Shown here piece after piece: positions 50,678 through 59,328 of a stretch of DNA of 64,000 bases. The notes under the pieces are model-generated. The model searched no databases. It was not told the DNA's origin and was given only the letters and a program-made list of their open reading frames with translations. The translations under genes were made by a program, and so were the position numbers. Source of the stretch: Streptomyces sp. NBC_00341 (lineage in GTDB: Bacteria; Actinomycetota; Actinomycetes; Streptomycetales; Streptomycetaceae); NCBI RefSeq assembly GCF_041435055.1, contig NZ_CP108002.1, forward strand, positions 3,224,001 through 3,288,000, read 5' to 3'. Position 1 is the first letter of the stretch. Every line of letters begins with the position of its first letter.

Positions 50678-52192
50678 TCAGACGCCGACCCGGTCGGCGG
50701 GGACGTACTGTCGGTTGAGGATGTCCTGTACATCGACGTGCTCTCCAGCGATGATCGTCTCGGCCGCATGCGGGGTGAGCAGTGCGACGTGCTGATAGCC
50801 GAACAGCGTCGGCCGGATCCGGGTCAGCAGCCTCGAAAGACCGCCGAGTACCGCCGCGAGCGGGCCGCGCCCGAGCAGTGACCAGAACGGCGCCCCCGTC
50901 GAGGCGATGTCCAGGACGTCGTAGCCCGCGGCGCGTACCGTGCGGCGCAGGCTGGCCCTGGTGAAGAAGCGCAGGTGCGTCTCGTCGAGGATGCCCCGGC
51001 GGTCGTAGTCGAAGGCGCCGACCGCGACCCGCATCCGTGAGTACCAGTGGCTGAAGTTCGGCACGGACAGCAGCACCTGGCCGCCGGGCCGGAGCACGGT
51101 GGCGACCTCGGTGAGCACCCGCTCCGGGCGGGAGAGGTGCTCGATGACGTCCCCGGCGACGACGTAGTCGAAGTCGGTGCAGAGCTCGGGCGGCAGGCCC
51201 TCCTCCAGGTTGGCGAGGTGGAAGTACGTGCACTTCTCGCGCACTCCGGGCACCTCGACGAAGTCCACCCCGGTCACCTCGTGGCCGAGTGCCTCCAGCC
51301 GCTGCGCGAACAGGCCGCCGGAGCAGCCGAGGTCCAGGACCCGGCCGGGCGGCAGCTTGCGCATCTTCTCCAGGATGACCGCGTGCGAGGAGCCGTCGCC
51401 CTCCTTGAAGGCGTACTCGACGGGCTTCGGGATCCAGGCGCAGGTGCCGAACCCCTTGACCGCCAGGCGGTATTCGAGGACGTCCTTGACGACGTCCTTG
51501 GCGTACTTCATGCCGTTGACGTAGCAGATCTCGTCGCCGTAGTACGTGGGCACGGGGATCTCCTTGATCCGCATTCCCGCGTCGAGCAGCTGGACGATGA
51601 TCTGGGTGTCGAAGTCGAAGGCGTCGGTGTTCCGGTCGACCGGCAGCTTCTTCAGGGCCTCGACGCTGTAGGCGCGGTATCCGGAGTGGAATTCGGTCAG
51701 TTGCGAACCGAGGAGACCGTTCTCCAGCCGGGTGAGGATGCGGTTGCCGAGCCATTTGTAGAGCGGCATACCGCCCTTGAGGGCGTTCCCGGATTTCATC
51801 ATCCGGGACCCGAACACCGCCTCGCACTCGCCGCGTTCGATGGGTGCGACCATTTCGGGGAGCAGTTCCGGGGCGTACTGTCCGTCGCCGTGCAGGAGCA
51901 CGATGATGTCCAGTCCGTGTGCGGCTGCCAGCGCGTATCCGGCTTTCTGGTTTCCGCCGTATCCGAGGTTCTTGGTGTGCCGCATCACCACGGTGCGCGG
52001 CATTCCCTCGGCCTGCGACCAGCGGCAGCCGGCGGTGAAGGTCGCGTCGTGGCTGGCGTCGTCGAGAATGAGAATCTCGTCGACCCTGGACCGGAAATCC
52101 TCCGGAATCCGGTCGAGGGTCTTCTCCAGCGTTGTCTCCGCGTTGTACGCGACCACCAGGATGCCGATCCTGGGACTCGGGCTTTCCTTCAC
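50678..52192 (-). CDS. GT2 (DPM1-like) glycosyltransferase fused to class I SAM methyltransferase
   Basis: 504 aa. Residues ~8-235 are a GT2 of the dolichyl/polyprenyl-phosphate mannosyltransferase type: ILVVAYNAETTLEKTLDRIP, ILDDASHD, NLGYGGNQKAGYALA, LLHGDGQY (DxD equivalent) and FHSGYRAYSVEAL. It lacks the usual C-terminal membrane helices. Residues ~285-480 are a methyltransferase with motif I VLDLGCSGGLFAQRL, FDYVVAGDVIEHL and LRPGGQVLLSVPN. The two steps could build a methylated sugar donor or link sugar transfer to lipid-phosphate methylation. Follows the GT-C gene by 83 bp. Confidence 0.87.
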   Translation of the reverse strand: MKESPSPRIGILVVAYNAETTLEKTLDRIPEDFRSRVDEILILDDASHDATFTAGCRWSQAEGMPRTVVMRHTKNLGYGGNQKAGYALAAAHGLDIIVLLHGDGQYAPELLPEMVAPIERGECEAVFGSRMMKSGNALKGGMPLYKWLGNRILTRLENGLLGSQLTEFHSGYRAYSVEALKKLPVDRNTDAFDFDTQIIVQLLDAGMRIKEIPVPTYYGDEICYVNGMKYAKDVVKDVLEYRLAVKGFGTCAWIPKPVEYAFKEGDGSSHAVILEKMRKLPPGRVLDLGCSGGLFAQRLEALGHEVTGVDFVEVPGVREKCTYFHLANLEEGLPPELCTDFDYVVAGDVIEHLSRPERVLTEVATVLRPGGQVLLSVPNFSHWYSRMRVAVGAFDYDRRGILDETHLRFFTRASLRRTVRAAGYDVLDIASTGAPFWSLLGRGPLAAVLGGLSRLLTRIRPTLFGYQHVALLTPHAAETIIAGEHVDVQDILNRQYVPADRVGV

Positions 52193-52275
52193 GGGGCGTT
52201 CTCCAGTTGCGCTCGGTGCTCGTTGCTGGGATCGGGAACAGGTCGGTGGGGGGGGTGCGGCCCCGTTGTGCGCGG

Positions 52276-53508
52276 TCAGTTGACGGCGGAGCCGGACCGC
52301 TGCGACGTACGGGGGCCGGCGAGCGGCGGGCAGACGGCAGTTTGACGACAGGCCCTAGTGGCGAGGATGTGGCGGACGCCGGTGGCGAGGCCGACCGCGA
52401 GGACGATCCAGCCGGCGGCGCCCAGCTCCAGCACCGGTTCGCTCCAGCGCACCGCGGAGCGTCCGCTGTAGCCGAGGACGGCCGTCAGCCCGGCCACGGC
52501 GCTGTACGCGAGCCCTTCCCAGAACCCGAGAACGAACGTTCCGGCGGCCGCCCAGGTCAGGTACTGGAGGCCGGATGCGGTGGACAGGAGCAGCAGCAGG
52601 CCCAGCGTGACGGCGACGACCCCGGGCAGTTGCGCGGGCCGCAGCCACGCCAGCCAGACCCCGGCGGCCACGCAGACCAGCACGAAGAGGAAGTGGCCGC
52701 CGCCCTGCATGAAGGTGATGACGGACTCCGGCAGCCCGAGCACGTCGGCGAACCGGACGAGCCCCCAGAGCCGGTAGCTGCCGCCCTCGTACTCCAGGAC
52801 GTTCTCCTTGAGCTGCAGCGGCACGGTCACCAGGACCGGCCCCCAGACCAGCGCGAACAGTGCGCCGAATCCGGCGGCGAAGCGGACCAGCACCGGCCGG
52901 CCGCCGCGCAGCGCGGCGACGAACAGCGCCGGGATCACCACCACCGGAACGAACTTGACGCTGATCGAGAGCGCCGCGGCCACCCCGGCGGCCAGCGGTG
53001 ACTTCCGGTCGGCCAGCAGATGGGCCGCTGCCAGCGCGAACGCGATGGCGACCGCGTCGGTGTTGCCGTGGTAGCCGGAGGTGGCGATCAGTACCGGGCT
53101 GACGGCGACTCCGACACCGCACAGCACCGCCGTCGTCTGAGCGGCCCGGCGCCGGACGATCTCGAACACGAGAATCGCGCAGCAGAAATCAGCGAGGGAA
53201 GCGGGCGAACGGATGAGCGTGGCGAACGACATTCCGAGTTCGGAAAGACCGTTCAGGCCGAGCAGCATCCAGCCGGCCAGGGGCGGGTGGTTGTAGACGG
53301 GCAGTCCGGGCAGCGGGTGCTCATAAATCCGGACGGGGCCGTACGCGGTGACCGCCTTCGCGAATCCCGCGAAGATGCGCACATCGGCGGGGCCCGGCGA
53401 ATTCGCCGCGATGACCATGCGAGTCAGTAGGCCGACGGCCGCGGCAATGAGCACAACGGCTCTTGCGCGTCGCACGTCCCAGGATTCGCATCGCATTCGG
53501 ATACCCAT
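52276..53508 (-). CDS. Integral membrane GT-C glycosyltransferase (GT87/DUF2029-like)
   Basis: 410 aa from ATG (MGIRMRCESWDV), about ten membrane helices. The first outer loop carries PGPADVRIFAGFAKAVTAYGPVRIY with Asp-Arg and PVYNHPPLAGWML, features of polyprenyl-phosphate-sugar-dependent GT-C mannosyl/arabinosyl transferases. A C-terminal tail of ~30 residues is polar. No ribosome site precedes the ATG, and a TTGCAT-n16-TACGTT promoter (53517-53544) would start transcription at or next to it, so a leaderless message is likely. First gene of a presumed three-gene operon. Confidence 0.82.
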   Translation of the reverse strand: MGIRMRCESWDVRRARAVVLIAAAVGLLTRMVIAANSPGPADVRIFAGFAKAVTAYGPVRIYEHPLPGLPVYNHPPLAGWMLLGLNGLSELGMSFATLIRSPASLADFCCAILVFEIVRRRAAQTTAVLCGVGVAVSPVLIATSGYHGNTDAVAIAFALAAAHLLADRKSPLAAGVAAALSISVKFVPVVVIPALFVAALRGGRPVLVRFAAGFGALFALVWGPVLVTVPLQLKENVLEYEGGSYRLWGLVRFADVLGLPESVITFMQGGGHFLFVLVCVAAGVWLAWLRPAQLPGVVAVTLGLLLLLSTASGLQYLTWAAAGTFVLGFWEGLAYSAVAGLTAVLGYSGRSAVRWSEPVLELGAAGWIVLAVGLATGVRHILATRACRQTAVCPPLAGPRTSQRSGSAVN

Positions 53509-53516
53509 GAAAACAG

Positions 53517-53544
53517 AACGTAGCAACCCGGCGACGCTATGCAA
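53517..53544 (-). promoter_or_regulatory. Candidate promoter giving a leaderless GT-C mRNA
   Basis: TTGCAT-n16-TACGTT on the minus strand, with 8 nt between the -10 and the ATG at 53508. Local AT content is high. If correct, the transcript begins at the start codon. Confidence 0.45.
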
Positions 53545-53704
53545 CGCACCGATGAGCACACTTTTACGGCGCACGGCTCGAATACACCGCGCGCCGGAGC
53601 AAACACCGGGAAGGCAAAATCACCCGAACGGTTCACGCGGTCCGCACGGTCCGTACGCCGGTCTCCGTTCACCGTGGCGCCGCCCGGGGGTTCACCACAC
53701 GCCG

Positions 53705-53736
53705 GTGCCCGGCCGGTACGGGTACCGGCCGGGCAC
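53705..53736 (-). terminator. Terminator of the 1178-aa gene
   Basis: 14-bp perfect stem GTGCCCGGCCGGTA / TACCGGCCGGGCAC with a CGGG loop, 40 nt beyond the stop codon. Confidence 0.85.
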
Positions 53737-53776
53737 ATGTGCCCCCGCGGGGGCGGTGTTTCGCGCGGAGCGCGGA

Positions 53777-56700
53777 CTACAGCATCCGGTCGACCACCCG
53801 GGCGGTCGCACGGCCGTCGTCGAGGTCGCAGAAGTCCCGCTTGAATGCCTCGTACGCTTCCGCGTGTCCCGCGATGGCCCGGACCGGGTCGCGCAGGGCC
53901 TCGATCAGCTCCTCGGAGCCCGGGATCAGCGGGCCGGGGGCGCGCTCCTCGAATTCGAAGCTGAATCCGCGCAGCGTGTCGCGGTAGTGCTCCAGGTCGT
54001 AGGTGTGGAACAGCATCGGACGGCCGGTCTGGGCGAAGTCGAACATCAGCGAGGAGTAGTCGGTGACCAGGGCGTCGCTGATCAGCATCAGCTCGCCGAC
54101 GTCCGGGTAGCGCGAGACGTCGCGGACGAATCCGGTGCCGCTGTCCGGCAGCCGGTCGGTGACCATGTAGTGACGCCGCACCAGCAGCACGGTGTCCGCG
54201 CCCAGTTCGCGTTCGGCGGCGGCCAGGTCGAGCTGGAGGCCCAGCGAGTAGCGTCCGCCGCCCAGCTGCTGGTCCTCGCGCCAGGTCGGCGCGTACAGGA
54301 CGACCCGCTTGTCCTTGGGGATCCCGAGCCGCTCCCGTACCGCCGCCGCGACCTTCGTCCGGTCGGCGGCGTGGAAGAGGTCGTTACGGGGATAGCCGCA
54401 CTCCAGGACCTCGCCCTCGAAGCCGAAGGAGCGGCGCAGGACGGGGGTGGAGAAGGTGTTCGGGGAGACCAGGAAGCTCCACTGCCGGGCGCGCTGCTTG
54501 AGCGTGCCGATGTAGGCGGCGTTCGCCTGGACCGTGCCCGCGAGCTCCAGGCCGATCCGCTTGAGCGGGGTGCCGTGCCAGGTCTGGACGACGGTCTGGT
54601 CCTCGCGGCGCTCGAACCACTCGGGCAGCTGCGTGTTGGTGACGACGTACCGGCTGCGGGCCAGCGCCTCGTGCCAGGCGGCCGACCCGTGCTCCACGGC
54701 GACGGCGCCCGCGGGGATGATGGCCTGCTGGTCGCGGACCACCCACAGGTGCTCCAGCTCGGTGCCCCTGGCGACCAGTTCCTCGTAGACCGCCCGCGGC
54801 GAGTCGGAGAACTGGCGGCCGTCGAAGGTGCTGTACAGGGCGGCCTCGCGCAGCGGCGCGGTGCGCTGCGCGGCGTAGGCGTCGCTGAGCAGCTTCTTGG
54901 CGCGCGGGCCGCGCTCCGAGGCGGCGAGCACCGGGGCGGAGACGACCAGGAGCTGGTCGCCGAAGCGCCGCGCGATGGTGTAGTCGCGGCCGGTGAGGGT
55001 GCGGGTGGCGGGCAGGGTGCGGAAGGCCGAGGCGGGGATGCGCAGCGCGATGTCGCCGCTCTCGTCGGCCGCGCCCTTCTCGCGGAAGAAGAAGTACCAG
55101 TTGCCCTCGCCCAGCGGGAGCGGGCCGCCGGGTCCCTCGACGGCGTCGGGGCGCAGTTCGGCACGGAAGCGCCGGGCGTCCTCGTCTCCGGAGAACTCGA
55201 CCGGGAAGGTCGTCTCCTCGCGGTGGGCGCTGTTCTGGACCACCAGCTCGACGGGGTGTGCGCGGTCCTCGGGGAACGTGCCCTCCAGGAGGAGCCGCCC
55301 GTCGTCGGTCCAGCCGGCCAGCTCGACGTGGGGCTGCACGGTGCGGTCGCTGATCAGCAGGTTTCCGCGCGAGCTCGTGACGAGGGCGAGCTCGCGGCGT
55401 GCGCCGTCCTCGCCGTCGTCGAGCGGGTAGCGGCCGGGCAGCACCGGGCCGGGCACGTCGATCGGCGTCCGCCGCGCCTCGGGGCCGACGAGGTGGACGC
55501 TGTAGCCGAGGTTCTTCGGCGTGCTGTCCGCCGCCGGGCGGGCCGCTGTGACGGCCGCGAGCGGGAGTTCGGCGGTGAAGCGGCGCCAGCCGGCGGCCGA
55601 GGACTCGGCGCCCTCGCCCACCGTGACCGGGAAGTCGCAGGTGGCGCCGGTGGCCTTGTGGGTGAGGCCGAGCCGCAGCTCGCCCTTGGCGAGGCGGTCG
55701 CGGACCATGCCGGAGACGAGGACGGTGCCGGCGGTGTCGCCCGCGCGGTGGGTCTCGAAGCGGGCGTCGATGCGCTCCGCGTGCAGGACCAGCTTGTCGC
55801 CGTCGAAGGCCGGGGCGATGCGGTGGTCGCCGTCCGGACGGTAGACGGGCGGTGCCACGGTGGCCTCGCGGACGGAGGGGATGGCGCGGCGCAGCAGGCC
55901 GTTCCTGGCGACGCCGATCTCCAGGTTCCAGGTGAGCTGCTTGGGTTTGCCGTCGGCGGCGATGCGGAGCTTCGCCGGGTCGACGACCGCCTCGAAGCCC
56001 GCGCGGTCGTAGTCGTGCAGGCTCTGCCGGGCGCGGGCGGTGGCCTCCGGCTCGTCGGTCCTGCGCAGCCGCAGCGGCACCACGTTGCGCCGGCCGGCCC
56101 GCAGCCAGCCGATCCGGAACTCGCCGGGGCCCGAACCTGCGGGCAGGTTGCGGATGTAGGCGTACCCCGTGAGGTGCAGTTTGCCGTCGCGCCACTGGGC
56201 GTCCCGCAGCCGGGCGGCGAGCGGGAGGTCGCGGTCGGCCACGCGCAGCACCTGGGCCGGCACCGGCTGCTTCAGTACGGGGTACTCGGCCTGCCGGCGG
56301 CGCACGCCGCGTACGGCGAAGGCACCGGGCTCGCGCTTGTCGTAGGTGAGCAGCGCGAGGAGTTCCTCCATGCGGTGCTCGCGCACCAGGTACCACATCA
56401 CGCGCAGCCGCAGCGGGAGTCCGTCCAGGACCTTCGGGTCGACCTGGTCGATGAAGGCGTTGCAGTGCGTCAGGAAGGCCTCGCGGTAGTCCGCGTCGCC
56501 GTCGGGGAGGACCTCCATGAAGTACCAGAGGTCGTTGGCGAGGGCGTGTGCCTCGTAGTGGTTCTTGTCGGCGGCCGGACGGTTCTCCGCCAGGAAGGTG
56601 GAGACCCCCTGCACGTGCGCGACCCGGTCGCGGACGCCCCGGACGACGGCCCGGCTGGTGGTGATCGAGCCCGGCCGGTCCCGCCAGTGGTAGACGGGGT

Positions 56701-57313
56701 CCTTCACGATGTCGACGGAGCCGGCCAGGAAGTGGGCGGGCAGCACGACGGGGATGTCCTCGTAGAGCGCGCCGACCGGGAAGGCGAACTCGTGCTTGTC
56801 CCAGAAGGAGCGGCGGAAGACCTTGTTGCAGGCGATCCGGTCCCCGAGGAGCTCCAGGTCGCGGGAGACGTGGGTGCGCATCCGGGTCGTCGCCATCGGC
56901 TTGCGGAACATCGGCGACTGCTGGAGCTTGCCGTTGGCGCGCAGCCGCAGCACGTTGCCGGACGCGAGGTCGGAGCCGGTCTCCTCCAGCGCCCCGACGA
57001 GCAGTTCGTACGCGTTCGGCGGGATGATGTCGTCACTGTCGACGAAGGCCAGGTAGCGGCTCTCCGGGTCGCAGTTGCGGACACCGGTGTTACGGGCGTG
57101 CCCCAGCCCGCCGTTCTGCTGGCTCACCAGCCGGAAGCGGTCGTCCCGCGCGGCGAACTCGGCGGCCAGTGCCGCGCTGCCGTCGGTGGACCCGTCGTCG
57201 ACCATCACCACCTCGAGGTCGGCCATGGTCTGCTCCGCGAGGGACTGCAGGCAGTCCGTCAGGAAGAGTTCCACGTTATAGACGGGGACAACGACACTGA
57301 GCCGTGGCGGCAT
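53777..57313 (-). CDS. Giant GT2 / CDP-glycerol glycerophosphotransferase with three internal beta domains
   Basis: 1178 aa from ATG (MPPRLSVVVPVYNVE). N-terminal GT2 (~1-330) with VDDGSTDGSAALAAEF, VDSDDIIPP (DxD) and ALYEDIPVV. A middle region (~360-790) appears to hold three ~110-residue beta-sandwich modules, each opening with a similar strand: LHLTGYAYI, VLVSGMVRD, LLLEGTFPE. The C-terminal Glyphos_transf domain (~820-1170) has QTWHGTPLKRIG, ECGYPRNDLF, VVLYAPTWRED, DALVTDYSSLMFDFAQTGRPML and DLDDGRA. This is a TagF/TarL/TarS-like layout in one chain, probably both glycosylating and polymerising a wall teichoic acid. No membrane helix; expected to be peripheral at the inner face. Confidence 0.88.
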   Translation of the reverse strand: MPPRLSVVVPVYNVELFLTDCLQSLAEQTMADLEVVMVDDGSTDGSAALAAEFAARDDRFRLVSQQNGGLGHARNTGVRNCDPESRYLAFVDSDDIIPPNAYELLVGALEETGSDLASGNVLRLRANGKLQQSPMFRKPMATTRMRTHVSRDLELLGDRIACNKVFRRSFWDKHEFAFPVGALYEDIPVVLPAHFLAGSVDIVKDPVYHWRDRPGSITTSRAVVRGVRDRVAHVQGVSTFLAENRPAADKNHYEAHALANDLWYFMEVLPDGDADYREAFLTHCNAFIDQVDPKVLDGLPLRLRVMWYLVREHRMEELLALLTYDKREPGAFAVRGVRRRQAEYPVLKQPVPAQVLRVADRDLPLAARLRDAQWRDGKLHLTGYAYIRNLPAGSGPGEFRIGWLRAGRRNVVPLRLRRTDEPEATARARQSLHDYDRAGFEAVVDPAKLRIAADGKPKQLTWNLEIGVARNGLLRRAIPSVREATVAPPVYRPDGDHRIAPAFDGDKLVLHAERIDARFETHRAGDTAGTVLVSGMVRDRLAKGELRLGLTHKATGATCDFPVTVGEGAESSAAGWRRFTAELPLAAVTAARPAADSTPKNLGYSVHLVGPEARRTPIDVPGPVLPGRYPLDDGEDGARRELALVTSSRGNLLISDRTVQPHVELAGWTDDGRLLLEGTFPEDRAHPVELVVQNSAHREETTFPVEFSGDEDARRFRAELRPDAVEGPGGPLPLGEGNWYFFFREKGAADESGDIALRIPASAFRTLPATRTLTGRDYTIARRFGDQLLVVSAPVLAASERGPRAKKLLSDAYAAQRTAPLREAALYSTFDGRQFSDSPRAVYEELVARGTELEHLWVVRDQQAIIPAGAVAVEHGSAAWHEALARSRYVVTNTQLPEWFERREDQTVVQTWHGTPLKRIGLELAGTVQANAAYIGTLKQRARQWSFLVSPNTFSTPVLRRSFGFEGEVLECGYPRNDLFHAADRTKVAAAVRERLGIPKDKRVVLYAPTWREDQQLGGGRYSLGLQLDLAAAERELGADTVLLVRRHYMVTDRLPDSGTGFVRDVSRYPDVGELMLISDALVTDYSSLMFDFAQTGRPMLFHTYDLEHYRDTLRGFSFEFEERAPGPLIPGSEELIEALRDPVRAIAGHAEAYEAFKRDFCDLDDGRATARVVDRML

Positions 57314-57633
57314 GTTGAGCACGTCCGTTCATCGGGGGCCTGGCTGTCCGTATGGCTCAACCGTGGATACGGTCGGGGGTCACCGGTTACGGTCCCGAAC
57401 GAGTGACTACGCCTGCCCCGTGCTCGCCCCGTGGGCAAAGCCGCTCGGGGGGTGACGGCCGTGCCTGGGGCTTCGCCCGGACGGTCCTGGAGCACACTCG
57501 GCGCATGCTCCGGAAGGCCCGGTGGGCGGCCCGCCGACCACACTAGCGGATGGCCGGTGACCCCTGAAAAACGCGCTGGGGCGCCCGTACGGACAGCACC
57601 CCGGTATACGGGCGATCGCACCGCGGCCCGCGC
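57314..57633 (-). other. Intergenic region upstream of the 1178-aa gene
   Basis: 320 bp between the TetR stop and the giant transferase start, both leftward. Presumably holds the transferase promoter. I see no strong hairpin, no convincing -35/-10 pair and no coding ORF. Confidence 0.5.
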
Positions 57634-58239
57634 TCAGCGGGTGAGCGCGGCCACCGCCGAGACCGCCAGGTCATCCAGGTATCCCGCGGGCAGCTCGCCC
57701 CTGACCACCGCGAGGCGCCAGTAGAGCGGGCCGACGATCAGGTCGAGGGCGCGGTCGGGGTCGCTGTCCTCCGGCAGTTCCCCGCGCGCCACGGCGTCCC
57801 GTACGACGACGGCGGCGATGCCCTGCTGCGGGTCGAGCAGGGCGGCCTTGATGGTGGCGGAGATCTCCGGGTTGCGGGCCGCCTCGACGAGCAGGTCCGG
57901 GATGACCTGGGAGGCGAGCGGGTGGCGCAGGGCGTAGGCGGCCAGTTCGAGCACGGCGCGCACGTCGCCGTACAGCGAGCCGGTGGCCGGGGCGGGCATG
58001 CCCTGTACCGCGACGGCGGAGACCAGGTCCAGGACCAGGTGCAGCTTGGACTTCCAGCGGCGGTAGACCGCGGTCTTGCCGACGCCCGCGCGCCGGGCGA
58101 TGCCCTCGATGGACATCCGGGCGAAGCCGACCGCGGCCAGCTCCTCGAAGACCGCGCTGCGGATCGCATCGGTCACGTCCTCGCGCAGCACGGCGGCTCC
58201 GGCGGGGGCACGGCGGCGGCTTCCCGGGGCGGTGGTCAT
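57634..58239 (-). CDS. TetR/AcrR family transcription regulator
   Basis: 201 aa from MTTAPGSRRRAPAG; an ATG four codons upstream is equally open. HTH at ~30-70: IRSAVFEELAAVGFARMSIEGIARRAGVGKTAVYRRWKSKLHLV, the TetR recognition pattern. The C-terminal domain (~80-200) resembles TetR_C_11 (ligand pocket). It is divergent from the TagGH-like exporter; the 132 bp between them contain two copies of a 17-bp repeat, the probable operators. Likely controls exporter expression and itself. Confidence 0.85.
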   Translation of the reverse strand: MTTAPGSRRRAPAGAAVLREDVTDAIRSAVFEELAAVGFARMSIEGIARRAGVGKTAVYRRWKSKLHLVLDLVSAVAVQGMPAPATGSLYGDVRAVLELAAYALRHPLASQVIPDLLVEAARNPEISATIKAALLDPQQGIAAVVVRDAVARGELPEDSDPDRALDLIVGPLYWRLAVVRGELPAGYLDDLAVSAVAALTR

Positions 58240-58260
58240 GGCCCGAATCATAGTCCGTTA

Positions 58261-58326
58261 CGACGAAACGGTTGCGTTGCGACGTCGCGGCGTCCTACCC
58301 TCGGCGTTGCGACGATACGGTTGCGT
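58261..58326. promoter_or_regulatory. Duplicated operator-like 17-bp repeat between TetR gene and exporter
   Basis: CGACGAAACGGTTGCGT at 58261-58277 recurs as CGACGATACGGTTGCGT at 58310-58326 (one mismatch, 49 bp apart, direct orientation). The GTTGCG/CGTTGC elements around them are partly palindromic. Placement in the divergent promoter region suggests binding by the TetR protein. Confidence 0.6.
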
Positions 58327-58371
58327 CCCGTCGCTCATGTGTGTTCCTGCCCCTCGACGAAAGCGATCGTG

Positions 58372-59328
58372 GTGAGCCAGACAACAGCCCCGGCGGCCCC
58401 GGCGACCCCGGCTGCCCCGGTGGTCACCCCGCCGGCCGCGTCCCTTCCCGTGTACGCGCCGGGAGAGCTCGCCGCCCTCGCCGCCCGGCACGGGCTGACC
58501 GTGAGCGGCGCCCGGCCGTCCCTCCCCGCGTACGTACGGGAGCTGTGGGGGCGGCGGCACTTCATCACGGCGTTCGCCACCGCCAAGCTGACCGCCCAGT
58601 ACAGCCAGGCGAAGCTCGGCCAGATCTGGCAGATCATGACCCCGCTGCTCAACGCGACGGTCTACTACTTCATCTTCGGCGTCCTGATGAAGACGAAGCA
58701 CGGCGTCCCCGACTACGTGCCCTTCCTGGTCACCGGCGTCTTCATCTGGACCTTCACCAGCAGCTCGATCACCGCGGGCACCCGCGCGATCAGCGGCAAC
58801 ATCGGGCTCGTCCGGGCGCTGCACTTCCCGCGCGCCTCGCTCCCCGTCGCGCTGGCCCTGCAACAGCTCCAGCAGCTGATCTTCTCGCTGGGCGCGCTGG
58901 TGCTGATCCTGCTGGTGTTCGGCCAGTACCCGCAGCCCTCCTGGCTGCTGGCGCTGCCGGCCCTCGCACTCCAGGCCGTCTTCAACACCGGCATCTCGAT
59001 GGTCATGGCCCGGCTCGCCGCGCGCACCCCGGACATCGCCCAGCTGACACCGTTCATCCTGCGCACCTGGATGTACGCGTCCGGCGTCATGTGGAGCATC
59101 GGCACGATGCTCCAGGGCGACCGGGTCCCGCACGCGGTGAAGCTGGCTCTTGAGGTCAATCCGGCCGCCGTCTTCATCGACCTGATGCGGTTCGCGCTCA
59201 TCGACAGCTTCGACGGCGGTCAGCTGCCCCCGCACGTGTGGCTCATCGCCACGGGCTGGGCGCTGGTGTGCGGCGTGGGCGGATTCATCTACTTCTGGCA
59301 GGCAGAGGAGAGTTACGGACGTGGCTGA
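58372..59328 (+). CDS. ABC-2 type polysaccharide/teichoic acid exporter permease (TagG/Wzm-like)
   Basis: 318 aa from GTG (VSQTTAPAAPATP); a GTG one codon earlier is possible. Proline/alanine-rich N-terminus (~1-30), then an ABC2_membrane domain with the amphipathic RELWGRRHFITAFATAKLTAQYSQAKLGQIWQIMTPLLNATVYYFIFG typical of TagG/Wzm and six helices (~85-310). It moves lipid-linked wall polymer to the outside with the ATPase encoded next, whose GTG overlaps its stop by 8 nt. Controlled probably by the divergent TetR gene. Confidence 0.92.
   Translation: MSQTTAPAAPATPAAPVVTPPAASLPVYAPGELAALAARHGLTVSGARPSLPAYVRELWGRRHFITAFATAKLTAQYSQAKLGQIWQIMTPLLNATVYYFIFGVLMKTKHGVPDYVPFLVTGVFIWTFTSSSITAGTRAISGNIGLVRALHFPRASLPVALALQQLQQLIFSLGALVLILLVFGQYPQPSWLLALPALALQAVFNTGISMVMARLAARTPDIAQLTPFILRTWMYASGVMWSIGTMLQGDRVPHAVKLALEVNPAAVFIDLMRFALIDSFDGGQLPPHVWLIATGWALVCGVGGFIYFWQAEESYGRG

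Noticed and set aside
53348..57406. 1352-codon plus-strand open frame
   Set aside because: Antisense to the 1178-aa transferase, whose motifs are unmistakable; the plus frame has no recognisable motif.
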